A stretch of DNA of 64,000 bases, taken from Burkholderiales bacterium PBB2 (GTDB taxonomy: Bacteria; Pseudomonadota; Gammaproteobacteria; Burkholderiales; Burkholderiaceae_C). The position numbers were made by a program, and so were the translations under genes. The first letter of the stretch is position 1, and each line of letters starts with the position of its first letter. Shown here in pieces: positions 18,408-26,533 of this stretch. The notes below the pieces were generated by a model. That model saw only the letters and a list, made by a program, of their open reading frames with translations, was not told the origin of the DNA and searched no databases. The stretch lies in contig NKIM01000007.1 of NCBI GenBank assembly GCA_002255955.1, positions 1-64,000 on the forward strand, given 5' to 3'.

Positions 18408-18671
18408 GGGCATCCTCGGGTCTGGAGTTCGTGCTGGGATGGAGCCTTCCGTGTCGGCCCGACTGCTGCCCTGACGCGGAAACCGGGCGGACTGTGTCAT
18501 GCCGTCTCGGCCCGCGCCACCCCCTTGAGGGGGAGGCGAATCGGCCGCCGCGACAAGTACCGAATCCTGCCCCGCCCTGGTGCGTCTCTTGCCCCCGTTG
18601 GGCCGGTCTTGCGCTGGGCCACAATGATCTGGAGTGCCGGCTCAAGCCGGCGCCATGTCCGGAGCGAGCCC
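18408..18671. other. Divergent intergenic region with a CCCCC-TTGA-GGGGG palindrome
   Basis: This gap between the lipoprotein and amidase genes must hold both promoters. At 18520-18533 it contains a 5-4-5 palindrome, a sequence style often seen between Burkholderiales genes. The same CCCCCTTGA core recurs at about 63650. No operator can be assigned. Confidence 0.4.
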
Positions 18672-20135
18672 ATGCCTTCCAGTCTCTCGAACTCCTCGCA
18701 GCCTTTGCATCTGTGGTCGGCGGCCGAGCTGACCCAGGCCTTTGCCGATCGGCAGCTCTCGCCGGTTGAGGTGACGCAGGCGGTGCTGGCCCAGATCGAG
18801 CGCTGCGAGCCCCGGCTGCATGCGCTCTATGCCCTCGATGCCGAGGCCGCGTTGGCCCAGGCACGCGCCAGCGAGGCGCGCTGGCTGCGCGGCGAGCCGC
18901 GGTGTCCGGCGGGCTTGGACCCACGCCTGAGTCTGGACGGCGTGCCGCTGACGCTCAAGGAAAACATCGCCACCCGTGGCACGCCCATGCCCCTGGGCTG
19001 CGCCGCCAGCGAGCTGCGTCCGGCCGAGGAGGACGCGCCACCGGCCGCCCGCCTGCGCGAGGCCGGCGCCTTGCTGCTGGCCAAGACCACCATGCCGGAT
19101 TACGGCATGCTCAGCTCCGGCCTGTCCAGCTTCCATCCGCTGACCCGCAACCCCTGGGATCTGAGCAAGAACCCGGGCGGCTCCAGCGCTGGCGCAGCCG
19201 CCGCGGCGGCGGCGGCTTATGGCCCGCTGCACGTGGGCACCGACATTGGCGGATCGCTGCGCCTGCCGGCGGGCTGGTGCGGCATCTTCAGCCTCAAGCC
19301 GAGCCTGGGTCGCATCCCCATTAAACCGGCCTACGCCGGGCGTGTGGCCGGGCCGATGACGCGCAGCGTGGCCGATGCGGCGCGCCTGATGGCCCATCTG
19401 AGCCGCCCTGACTGGCGCGACGCGAGCAGCCTGCCGTTGCAGGCCATCGATTGGCTGGACCTAAGGCGCGATCTGCGCGGCCTGCGCCTGGGCCTGCTGC
19501 TCGACGCCGGCTGGGGCACACCCGTCAGCGCCGAGGTGGGCGCGGTGGTGCAGGAAGCGGCTCGGCGTTTCGAGCAGGCCGGGGCTCGGGTCGAGCCGCT
19601 GGCGCCTTTTTGCAGCCGGGCCATGATCGACGGCCTGGACAAATTTTGGCGCATGCGCTCCTGGCTGGACTTTCGCGCCCTGCCGCCCGAGCGCCAGGCG
19701 CGCGTGCTGCCCTATATCCGCGCCTGGGTCGAGGGCGCGGCCGGTCTGGCGGCGGACGAGTTGTTCCAGGGCTACAGCCAGATGCAGGCGCTGCGCGAGG
19801 CGGCGGTGGCGGCCGGCCAGCCCTTTGACTATGTGCTCAGCCCCGTGAGCCCGGAGCCGGCCTTCGCGGCCGAATGGGCCAGCCCGCTCAACGACCCCGC
19901 GCGGCCCTTCGAGCACATCGCCTTCACCCTGGCCTACAACATGAGCGAGCAGCCGGCCGCCAGCATCAATGCCGGCTACAGCGCGCAGGGCCTGCCCATC
20001 GGATTGCAAATCATCGGCCGGCGTTTCGATGATCTGGGCGTGCTGCAGCTGTGCGCCGAGTTTGAGCGGCTGCGCGGGCCGCAGCGGCCCTGGCCGGTCG
20101 ATTCCGCCGCGGCGCCTCATTCACAAGAGAGGTGA
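18672..20135 (+). CDS. Amidase (amidase signature family)
   Basis: A 487-residue amidase that would hydrolyse a carboxylic amide through a Ser-cisSer-Lys triad. The lysine is in LTLKENIATRG (about residue 97). The serine-rich signature reads NPGGSSAGAAAAAAAAYG, and the nucleophile lies in GTDIGGSLRLPAGWCG. Length and order fit the family, which includes GatA, fatty-acid and aryl amidases; the substrate cannot be told. No gatB or gatC lies nearby, so a GatA role is unlikely. The frame is open far upstream, but the ATG at 18672 is the first giving a conserved N-terminus. A GST-like gene follows after three bases. Confidence 0.9.
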   Translation: MPSSLSNSSQPLHLWSAAELTQAFADRQLSPVEVTQAVLAQIERCEPRLHALYALDAEAALAQARASEARWLRGEPRCPAGLDPRLSLDGVPLTLKENIATRGTPMPLGCAASELRPAEEDAPPAARLREAGALLLAKTTMPDYGMLSSGLSSFHPLTRNPWDLSKNPGGSSAGAAAAAAAAYGPLHVGTDIGGSLRLPAGWCGIFSLKPSLGRIPIKPAYAGRVAGPMTRSVADAARLMAHLSRPDWRDASSLPLQAIDWLDLRRDLRGLRLGLLLDAGWGTPVSAEVGAVVQEAARRFEQAGARVEPLAPFCSRAMIDGLDKFWRMRSWLDFRALPPERQARVLPYIRAWVEGAAGLAADELFQGYSQMQALREAAVAAGQPFDYVLSPVSPEPAFAAEWASPLNDPARPFEHIAFTLAYNMSEQPAASINAGYSAQGLPIGLQIIGRRFDDLGVLQLCAEFERLRGPQRPWPVDSAAAPHSQER

Positions 20136-20138
20136 ACC

Positions 20139-20777
20139 ATGTATGAGTTGTACGGAAGCCGCGGCACGGGTTCGGCGGCCATCGAGGCGGCCCTGGTGCT
20201 GGCCGGTCTGCCCCACCGTCTGGTGGAGGCCGCCAGCTGGCAGCCCAGCCCGAGCCTGGAGGCCCTGAGCCGGATCAACCCGCTGCAGCAGATTCCCACC
20301 CTGCGCCTGCCCGATGGCCGGGTCCTCAGCGAGAGTGCGGCCATCCTCATCCACCTGGGCCTGGACGCGGCGCCCGGCTCTGGCCTGCTGCCGGCTGAGG
20401 CCGGCGAGCGGGCGCAGGCGCTCAGCGGCTTGGTGTATCTGGCGGCCAACTGTTATGCCGCCATCGGCGTGATCGATTACCCGCAGCGCTGGTGTGCCGA
20501 TGCCGAGGGCGACGCAGCCATGCAGGAGCGCATCCGCCAAGGCACGCGCGCCCGCTTGCACCGGCTCTGGGAGCTGTTCGCCGACCAGTACGGCAGCGCC
20601 TGCGCCGGTGCGGGCCGGCTCAGTGCCCTGGCTTTGCTGGCGGCGGTGGTGTCGAAATGGTCGGGCAGCCGCGCGCATCTGCAGGCGCAGCGGCCCGAAT
20701 TCTTTGCGGCCCTGCGCGCCACCGAAGACGAGCCGGCGGTGCGCGCTGTGTTTGCGCGTCACTGGCCACCGGCTTGA
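20139..20777 (+). CDS. Glutathione S-transferase family protein
   Basis: This 212-residue protein has a thioredoxin-like N-terminal half with MYELYGSRGTGSAAIEAAL and the glutathione-binding LPDGRVLSESAAILIHL (cis-proline and ES motif near residues 60-75). An all-helical C-terminal domain follows. It probably conjugates or reduces a small substrate using glutathione in the cytoplasm. It begins three bases after the amidase stop with GAGAGGTGAACC as ribosome binding site, so the two are an operon and may act on the same compound. Substrate unknown. Confidence 0.88.
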   Translation: MYELYGSRGTGSAAIEAALVLAGLPHRLVEAASWQPSPSLEALSRINPLQQIPTLRLPDGRVLSESAAILIHLGLDAAPGSGLLPAEAGERAQALSGLVYLAANCYAAIGVIDYPQRWCADAEGDAAMQERIRQGTRARLHRLWELFADQYGSACAGAGRLSALALLAAVVSKWSGSRAHLQAQRPEFFAALRATEDEPAVRAVFARHWPPA

Positions 20778-20944
20778 GTCGATACGGCTCGGGGGAAATT
20801 CCGGGCTGCGCACCTTGGAGGGGGCCGAATGCCCCGGGGTATCCGCGCTTGCTTTGACATTTTTGCTGCGCCATCATGGTTCGCGTAAGGCTGCCCTTCG
20901 GGCGGCCGCGAACGTTCCAAATCAACGGATGGAGTGAAGCAAGC

Positions 20945-21637
20945 ATGAATACAAAAGCCTATGGCGCGGAGTTTCTGGGCACGTTCTGGCTGGTGCTGGG
21001 CGGCTGCGGCAGTGCCGTGCTGGCCGCGGCCTTTCCCGGCGTGGGCATCGGCCTGCATGGCGTGTCCCTGGCCTTCGGCCTGACCGTGCTGACCATGGCC
21101 TATGCCGTGGGCCATATCTCGGGCGGGCATTTCAACCCGGCGGTGTCGGTGGGCCTGTGGGCTGGCGGCCGCTTCCCGGCCGGTCAGTTGCTGCCCTACA
21201 TCGTGTCGCAGGTGCTGGGCGGCTTGGCTGCTGGCGGCGTGCTCTACCTGATCGCCAGCGGCAAGGCCGGCTTTGATCTGGCCGGCGGTTTCGCCTCCAA
21301 CGGCTTTGGCGAACATTCGCCGGGCCAGTATTCGATGGTGGCGGCCCTGGTGACCGAGGTGGTCATGACGGCCTTCTTCCTGATCATCATCCTGGGCGCG
21401 ACCGATGGCCGTGCGCCGGCCGGCTTTGCGCCCATCGCCATCGGCCTGGCCCTGACCCTGATCCACCTGATCAGCATCCCGGTCACCAACACCTCGGTCA
21501 ACCCGGCGCGCAGCACTGGCGTGGCCCTGTACGTGGGTGGTTGGGCGATCGAGCAGCTGTGGCTGTTCTGGGTGGCGCCCATTGTGGGTGCGCTGCTGGG
21601 TGCCGGCGCCTACCGCGTGGTGGGCAGCAAGGACTGA
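20945..21637 (+). CDS. aqpZ: Aquaporin Z
   Basis: A 230-residue six-helix water channel of the inner membrane. The two pore loops carry the NPA motifs HFNPAVSVG (about residue 63) and SVNPARSTG (about residue 186). The selectivity filter residue Arg after the second NPA is present, as expected for a water-selective AqpZ. A possible -35 box TTGACA lies at 20854, but no convincing -10 follows. A hairpin (GGCTGCCC TTC GGGCGGCC) lies in the leader at about 20889. The start [12 protein letters not shown] is the family N-terminus; the open frame upstream is not conserved. Confidence 0.97.
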   Translation: MNTKAYGAEFLGTFWLVLGGCGSAVLAAAFPGVGIGLHGVSLAFGLTVLTMAYAVGHISGGHFNPAVSVGLWAGGRFPAGQLLPYIVSQVLGGLAAGGVLYLIASGKAGFDLAGGFASNGFGEHSPGQYSMVAALVTEVVMTAFFLIIILGATDGRAPAGFAPIAIGLALTLIHLISIPVTNTSVNPARSTGVALYVGGWAIEQLWLFWVAPIVGALLGAGAYRVVGSKD

Positions 21638-21787
21638 TGCGCCGGCCGGGGCGGCCCACCTCCACGCGGCCACCCCGGCTTTTTTCCCGGTCCATGGGCC
21701 TCGCTGCGGTGGTAGATTCAGCGCTTCCAAAGAACCAAGGCCCGTTGCCATTCGCCTGAGGCCTGCCAGGCCCGGGACGGGCGGGGA

Positions 21788-22402
21788 ATGCTCACCATGT
21801 CATTTGAAGTGCCGGACCTGCTCGGTCCCTACCTCCTGCCCTTGTTGATCGCGGTGCCGCTGGCCATCGTGGTCTTCATCATCAGCCTGCGGCGTGGTGA
21901 TCATGAGGTGCCGCCGGCCGGCCACAACACGGTGATGCCGCCGCTGCCGGAGGACTACGCGCCGGTCAAGCGCGTGGCCACCGTGCCCGCCGTGCCGCCG
22001 GTGGCGGCCGCTCCGGTGGAGGCGAGCGGCCCGATCCCGCTGCTGGTGGTGGACGATTCGGCCGTGGCTCGGGCCAAGCTGGCCCGCTTGTTCGAAGGCG
22101 TGGGCTACCAGGTGACCGTGGCCAAGGACGGCCTCGAGGCCTTGCAGCGCCTGGCCGAGCAGCGCTTTGCGGTGCTGATCACCGACCTGGAAATGCCCAA
22201 CAAGGACGGTTTCGAGCTGATTGCCGACGTCCAGGGCAGCCTGGACACCGAAGATCTGCCCATCATTGCCATCACCGGCCATGACGAAATGCAGGCGCGC
22301 GTGCATCAGGTGCAGGGTCTGTACGGCATCTTCAAAAAGCCCTGGAACGACCGCGAGCTGCTCAAGCGCGTGGAAACCCTGGCCAGCCTGCGCCGCCGCT
22401 GA
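21788..22402 (+). CDS. Membrane-anchored single-domain response regulator
   Basis: The protein (204 residues) starts with a membrane helix (LLPLLIAVPLAIVVFIISL, about residues 16-34) and a Pro/Val/Ala-rich linker. A CheY-like receiver domain begins near residue 83. Receiver landmarks are D89/D90, phosphoacceptor D133 (ITDLEMPNKDGFEL), T163 (ITGHD) and K184 (FKKPW). There is no DNA-binding or enzymatic output domain. No histidine kinase lies nearby. Attachment of a lone receiver to the inner membrane is uncommon; it may act as a phosphate sink or regulate a membrane partner. The start may be this ATG or the one at 21797. Confidence 0.85.
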   Translation: MLTMSFEVPDLLGPYLLPLLIAVPLAIVVFIISLRRGDHEVPPAGHNTVMPPLPEDYAPVKRVATVPAVPPVAAAPVEASGPIPLLVVDDSAVARAKLARLFEGVGYQVTVAKDGLEALQRLAEQRFAVLITDLEMPNKDGFELIADVQGSLDTEDLPIIAITGHDEMQARVHQVQGLYGIFKKPWNDRELLKRVETLASLRRR

Positions 22403-22520
22403 AGCAGGCGCTGCCCGGCCTGCCCTCCGGGTAGGCCTGCATGGCTGCGGCTGTGGCCCACCGGGATAATCCGCCCCACAACAACATGAGGGGCGCGCCC
22501 GCCGGCGCGCGGATGAGCGC

Positions 22521-24278
22521 ATGAGATTGCCCAATCTGCTGGGAAGCCGGAACGGTCGCCTGTCGGCCTTTTTCTTTTTGTACATGACCGAGGGCATTCC
22601 CCTCGGTTTTGCTGCCACCGCGGTGGCCACCCAGCTGCGCCGCATGGGCGTCGGGCCGGCCGAGATCGGCGCCTTCGTGGCCGCCTTCTACCTGCCCTGG
22701 GCCTTCAAATGGGCCTTTGGCCCCCTGGTCGATGTGTTCCGTTCGCAGCGCTTCGGCCACCGCCGCGCCTGGATTCTGGGCACGCAGCTGGTGATGGCGG
22801 CGACGCTAGGCGCCTTGGTTTTTGTCAAGCTGCCCGAACAGCTGGGCTTGTTCACCGCCATCCTGCTGATTCACAACACCTTTGCTGCCACGCAAGATGT
22901 GGCCATCGATGCCCTGGCTTGCAACACCTTGCACGAGGATGAGCGCGGCCTGGCCAATGGCCTGATGTTTGCCGGTGCGGCCGTGGGCCAGGCGGTGGGC
23001 GGCAGCGGGGTGCTCTTCCTGATGGCCTACATCGGCTTCCAGAACAGCTTCGTCTTCGTGGCGCTGAGCATCCTGGCCGTGACCGGCTTCATCGTGCTGC
23101 CCATGAAGGAAGCCCTGGCCCAGGCCGGCGCGGTGGCCAGCCAGACCGGCAAAGGCCTGCGTCAAGCCTTGGGCGAGATGCGCGGCTTCGCCATGGATTC
23201 CTTCCGCTCCTTCATCGGCACGCGCGGTGCTTATGCCGGCGTGTTCTTCGCGCTGCTGCCTTGCGGCGCTGCCTCGCTGAGCCTGGCCCTGCAGTCCAAT
23301 CTCTCGGTCGAGCTGGGCCTCAACGACGACCAGGTGGCCTGGATGAACCTGGCCACCAGCGTGCTCAGCGGCGTGGCCATGGTGATCGGCGGCATGCTGT
23401 CCGACCGCATCGGCCGCCGCGTGGTGCTCAGTGTCTCGGTGATCTTGATGAGCCTGCCGGTGCTCTACCTGGCCTGGGTGCTGCAACAGCATGGCTATGT
23501 GATGCCGCGTGCCGCCGACAGCAAGCAGGCCGTGGAGCCCGCCCTGGTCAGCGCGCTGTGGGTGGCGGTGCTGGCCTTCAATGTGTTCATGGGCCTGATG
23601 TACGGCGTGCGCTCGGCCCTGTTCATGGATGTGACCAACCCCAAGGTCGCGGCCACCCAGTTCACCGCCTACATGGCTTTGATGAATCTGGCGATTGCCT
23701 ACACCGCCACCTGGCAAGGCCTGGCCATCGAAGCCTTTGGCTACCCGGTGACCCTGCTGCTCGACGCCATCACCGGCCTGAGCTGTCTGCTGCTGATGTA
23801 CTTCATGAAGAAGCCGGCCTCGGAGGCAGCGCAGATCAGCGATTCGCTGGCCGACAGCCGCGCCCGCAAGAGCGCCTGGGGTCTGGGCCTGCTGTGCCTG
23901 GCCTGGCTGCCTTTCTGGGCTCTGCGTGCCGAGCTGGGTGCGGCCCAGGCCATTGCCAACACCTTCTTCACCATGCTCTTCGTGATCTCGCCGCTGTTCC
24001 TGCTGGCCGGCCGTGAGGTGCTGGGTGCCCGCATCAGCGCGCGCCTGCGCAGCAGCGCCGCCTGGCTGGCCTTGCCCCTGCTGGCCCTGTACGGCCGCAA
24101 ATGGGTGGATGGCTTGCAGGCCGGCGTGGCGCCCTGGGCCCAGAGCTCCATCGGCCTCGTGCTGGCCGACAGCCTGATCTACCTGTTGCCCCTGCTGGCC
24201 GGCTGCGTGCTGATCCAGCTGGCGCGCCAGGACTGGCAGGTTCTGAGCCCCAAAGGTGCATCCGGCGCGACTTTGTGA
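22521..24278 (+). CDS. AmpG-like major facilitator superfamily permease
   Basis: A 585-residue inner-membrane protein with 12 or more hydrophobic helices. The N-terminus (FFFLYMTEGIPLGFAATAVA) and PWAFKWAFGPLVD, together with HNTFAATQDVAIDALACNTL, are typical of the AmpG/PAT group that imports muropeptides or acetyl-CoA-like compounds. AmpG returns anhydromuropeptides to the cytoplasm during cell-wall recycling. The assignment to AmpG proper is not certain because no recycling genes lie next to it. Confidence 0.8.
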   Translation: MRLPNLLGSRNGRLSAFFFLYMTEGIPLGFAATAVATQLRRMGVGPAEIGAFVAAFYLPWAFKWAFGPLVDVFRSQRFGHRRAWILGTQLVMAATLGALVFVKLPEQLGLFTAILLIHNTFAATQDVAIDALACNTLHEDERGLANGLMFAGAAVGQAVGGSGVLFLMAYIGFQNSFVFVALSILAVTGFIVLPMKEALAQAGAVASQTGKGLRQALGEMRGFAMDSFRSFIGTRGAYAGVFFALLPCGAASLSLALQSNLSVELGLNDDQVAWMNLATSVLSGVAMVIGGMLSDRIGRRVVLSVSVILMSLPVLYLAWVLQQHGYVMPRAADSKQAVEPALVSALWVAVLAFNVFMGLMYGVRSALFMDVTNPKVAATQFTAYMALMNLAIAYTATWQGLAIEAFGYPVTLLLDAITGLSCLLLMYFMKKPASEAAQISDSLADSRARKSAWGLGLLCLAWLPFWALRAELGAAQAIANTFFTMLFVISPLFLLAGREVLGARISARLRSSAAWLALPLLALYGRKWVDGLQAGVAPWAQSSIGLVLADSLIYLLPLLAGCVLIQLARQDWQVLSPKGASGATL

Positions 24279-24356
24279 ACATCCTCGTGGGTGCGATGGC
24301 CGGCTTCTGCCCGGCTTGCTAACCTGCCGCCTCCAGAGACAAACGAGGAGAGGTTT

Positions 24357-24923
24357 GTGTTCCAGAACGAGAAGAAGAAAAAGCCAGGCGGCGCGCGCCT
24401 GCTGGCCCTGGCGGCCGCGGGCCTGTTGATGCTGCAGGGCGTGGCTCAGGCGGGTCCGGAGCTCGATGGCAAGGGCTTCTACCTGGGCGCCAGCTTCGGC
24501 AGCGCCAAGGGCAAGTCCAAGGTCTATCTGGGCGACTCGGACCCGTCTGTGGCCCTGTCCGTGGGTTACCGCTTCAGCCCCCATTTGTCGGCCGAGCTGT
24601 TCACCCGCAACCTCAACTTCAACATCCTTCCTGGCTTGTTCGAGCCCGAGGACTATGTCTACCCCGACAGCCATGTCGGCACCGCCCTGCGCCTGAGCGC
24701 GCCGCTCAACGAGTCCTTCCATGCCTACGGCCGCCTGGGCCTGGGCCGCACCTCGACGAAGGTCACCTGGGTGGGCATGCCGTCCAAATCGGTCACCGAG
24801 GCCAGCGTCGGCGCCGGCCTCGGTTATGACTTCAACGCCACCTGGGGCTTGCAGCTGGAATACAACCGCTTCCTGAAGCACGACATCAATGTGCTCTCGC
24901 TGGGCGTGCAGCTGCGCTTTTGA
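24357..24923 (+). CDS. Small outer-membrane beta-barrel protein (OmpA/OmpX-like)
   Basis: A 188-residue protein with a positively charged N-terminus (QNEKKKKPGG), a signal peptide ending near AQAG (about residue 33) and alternating hydrophobic strands. Strands include GFYLGASFGSAKGKSK, VALSVGYRFSPHLSAELF and LGYDFNATWGLQLEYNRF. It ends with the aromatic C-terminus LSLGVQLRF, the signal for outer-membrane assembly. The start is GTG at 24357, chosen because GAGGAGAGG lies directly upstream; no ATG is well placed. It resembles eight-stranded porin-like domains. Function unknown. Confidence 0.8.
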   Translation: MFQNEKKKKPGGARLLALAAAGLLMLQGVAQAGPELDGKGFYLGASFGSAKGKSKVYLGDSDPSVALSVGYRFSPHLSAELFTRNLNFNILPGLFEPEDYVYPDSHVGTALRLSAPLNESFHAYGRLGLGRTSTKVTWVGMPSKSVTEASVGAGLGYDFNATWGLQLEYNRFLKHDINVLSLGVQLRF

Positions 24924-24938
24924 GCCCTGGGCCTGGCT

Positions 24939-26531
24939 TCAGGGCAGCTTGAGTGCGCGCGCCACCTCGCTCCAGGGCAGCAGCTTGAAGTTCTGCGGGC
25001 CGTCGGGCAGGCGCTTGTGGCCGTCCTGCACGACGATCAGGCCCTGGCCGTAGACGCCGCCGAAGTTGGTGGCGCTGACCTCCAGGCCATCGGTTTCCGA
25101 TGTTCCGTCGATGCCCAGCTCGGCATGGATGCCGATGCGAAAGCCGCCGCGCAAGGCATAGGGCGGCTGGGCGTCGAGCACCAGATAGCTGTCATTGCCC
25201 TGCGAAGACACCAGCAGATAGCCGGCGTCGCCCGGCCGGGCGCGGTAGATCGCCAGACCTTCCACATCGGCGACCAGGGCGCCACCGACCGGCAGGATCA
25301 GCTGTGGCTTTTGCTTCGCTGCAGCGGCGCTGGCGCCGATGTCGAACTGCCAGATGCCGCGTTTCTCTTCGCCGACAAAGAGCCGGCCGTTCGCCTCGTC
25401 CACCACGCAGCCCTCGGGCTGGCTGGCCAGCTGGAACTGGCGCAGCAGGCGTGATTGCCAGCGTCCGTCGGCGGCGCGCGTGATGCGGATCTGCTGCACG
25501 CGGCCGTCCTTGTCGTTGGGGTAGGCGTCCAGCTCGCCCTCGGCGCTGCGTCCCACGCAGAGGCCGTAGATGTCCTTGAGATCGGTGGGCAGCCGGGCCA
25601 GCTCGGACACCAGGCCCTGGCCATCGATGCCGAAGAGCAGGAGCGCATTCTCATCGCGCTGGGTGGCCACGGCCAGGTCCATGGACTGACCGGGCGCCAC
25701 TTGCAGGCCCTGTCGCAGATCGACATTGTTGATGCGCCCCACCTCCAGCAGCTGGCGCTCCTCGCCTTGCAGGTTGTAGACCAGCAGGCCTTGCTTTTTG
25801 TTGGTGCCGAGGATGCGGCTGAGGCGCGCGTCGCTCGGGTGCACCCAGATCGCCGGGTCGTCCGCGGCGTCGCCGAAGCGCGCCACCGGCGCGGTCTGCC
25901 CGCTGGGCTGCAGCACCGGCCAGTCCCAGGTTTTGCCCACCGGGGCGGATTTGGCCGAGCGGGTCGCCGCACGCAGCAGCTGGCGCTGCGGCTTGCCCTC
26001 GATGCGCGTGCTGTGCTCCCACAGGCCCAGGCCAGGCTCTTCGATGCGCAGCAGCTCCAGCTTGTCGTCGACCACGCAGCCCTTGGCGCCGGGTGCCGTG
26101 GCCAGGCGACGCAGCGGGCGCGCACCCTCGGGGCCGGCGATCAGCCATTGCTCGCTCAGGCCTTCCTCGCCGAGAAGGAAGAGCTGCAGCAGGCCTTGCG
26201 GGTCACGGTGCAGGCAGAGCGCTTCGACGGCAAAGCCGGGCTCGGGCAGGTCCTGGGCGCGCAAGACTTGACCCTCGCTGCGCAACAGCACCGGCCGGCC
26301 GCGGTCGGCGTCGAGCAGCACGGCGACATGGCCCTGGGCGCCGTCCGCGCGCTGATCCCAGCGCTTGGCGCGCACGGCATAACGGGCCAGTTCCCGGCCT
26401 TGGCGGTCGAGCAGCTGCAGGCCCTTCTTGTCGAGCTGGAGCTGGGTCGGGTTGAGGTCGGCTGTCTGGGTGGCATGGGCCGGGCCCAGCAAGCCAAGTG
26501 CCATCAAGAGTGCGAGTGTGTGCTGCCTCAT
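24939..26531 (-). CDS. Beta-propeller phytase
   Basis: A 530-residue secreted enzyme (signal peptide ending LLGPAHAT, about residue 21) that releases phosphate from phytate with calcium. The hallmark DDPAIWVHP is at residues 224-232, followed by GTNKKQGLLVYNLQG, VDLRQGL, EGCVVDEANGRLFVGEE and the DVEGLAIY segment. Single-domain phytases of this family are about 350-380 residues, so residues 25-200 form an extra N-terminal domain that looks like an incomplete second propeller, a dual-domain layout known in the family. The gene starts two bases after the TonB receptor stop, so the two form one operon. Confidence 0.92.
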   Translation of the reverse strand: MRQHTLALLMALGLLGPAHATQTADLNPTQLQLDKKGLQLLDRQGRELARYAVRAKRWDQRADGAQGHVAVLLDADRGRPVLLRSEGQVLRAQDLPEPGFAVEALCLHRDPQGLLQLFLLGEEGLSEQWLIAGPEGARPLRRLATAPGAKGCVVDDKLELLRIEEPGLGLWEHSTRIEGKPQRQLLRAATRSAKSAPVGKTWDWPVLQPSGQTAPVARFGDAADDPAIWVHPSDARLSRILGTNKKQGLLVYNLQGEERQLLEVGRINNVDLRQGLQVAPGQSMDLAVATQRDENALLLFGIDGQGLVSELARLPTDLKDIYGLCVGRSAEGELDAYPNDKDGRVQQIRITRAADGRWQSRLLRQFQLASQPEGCVVDEANGRLFVGEEKRGIWQFDIGASAAAAKQKPQLILPVGGALVADVEGLAIYRARPGDAGYLLVSSQGNDSYLVLDAQPPYALRGGFRIGIHAELGIDGTSETDGLEVSATNFGGVYGQGLIVVQDGHKRLPDGPQNFKLLPWSEVARALKLP

Positions 26532-26533
26532 GC

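Noticed and set aside
17529-18671. A 381-codon upstream extension of the amidase frame
   Set aside because: It overlaps the lipoprotein gene on the other strand, which has a signal peptide and lipobox; the amidase family starts at 18672.
18672-20135. GatA (glutamyl-tRNA amidotransferase subunit A)
   Set aside because: No gatB or gatC neighbours, and the context with a GST-like gene suits a general amidase better.
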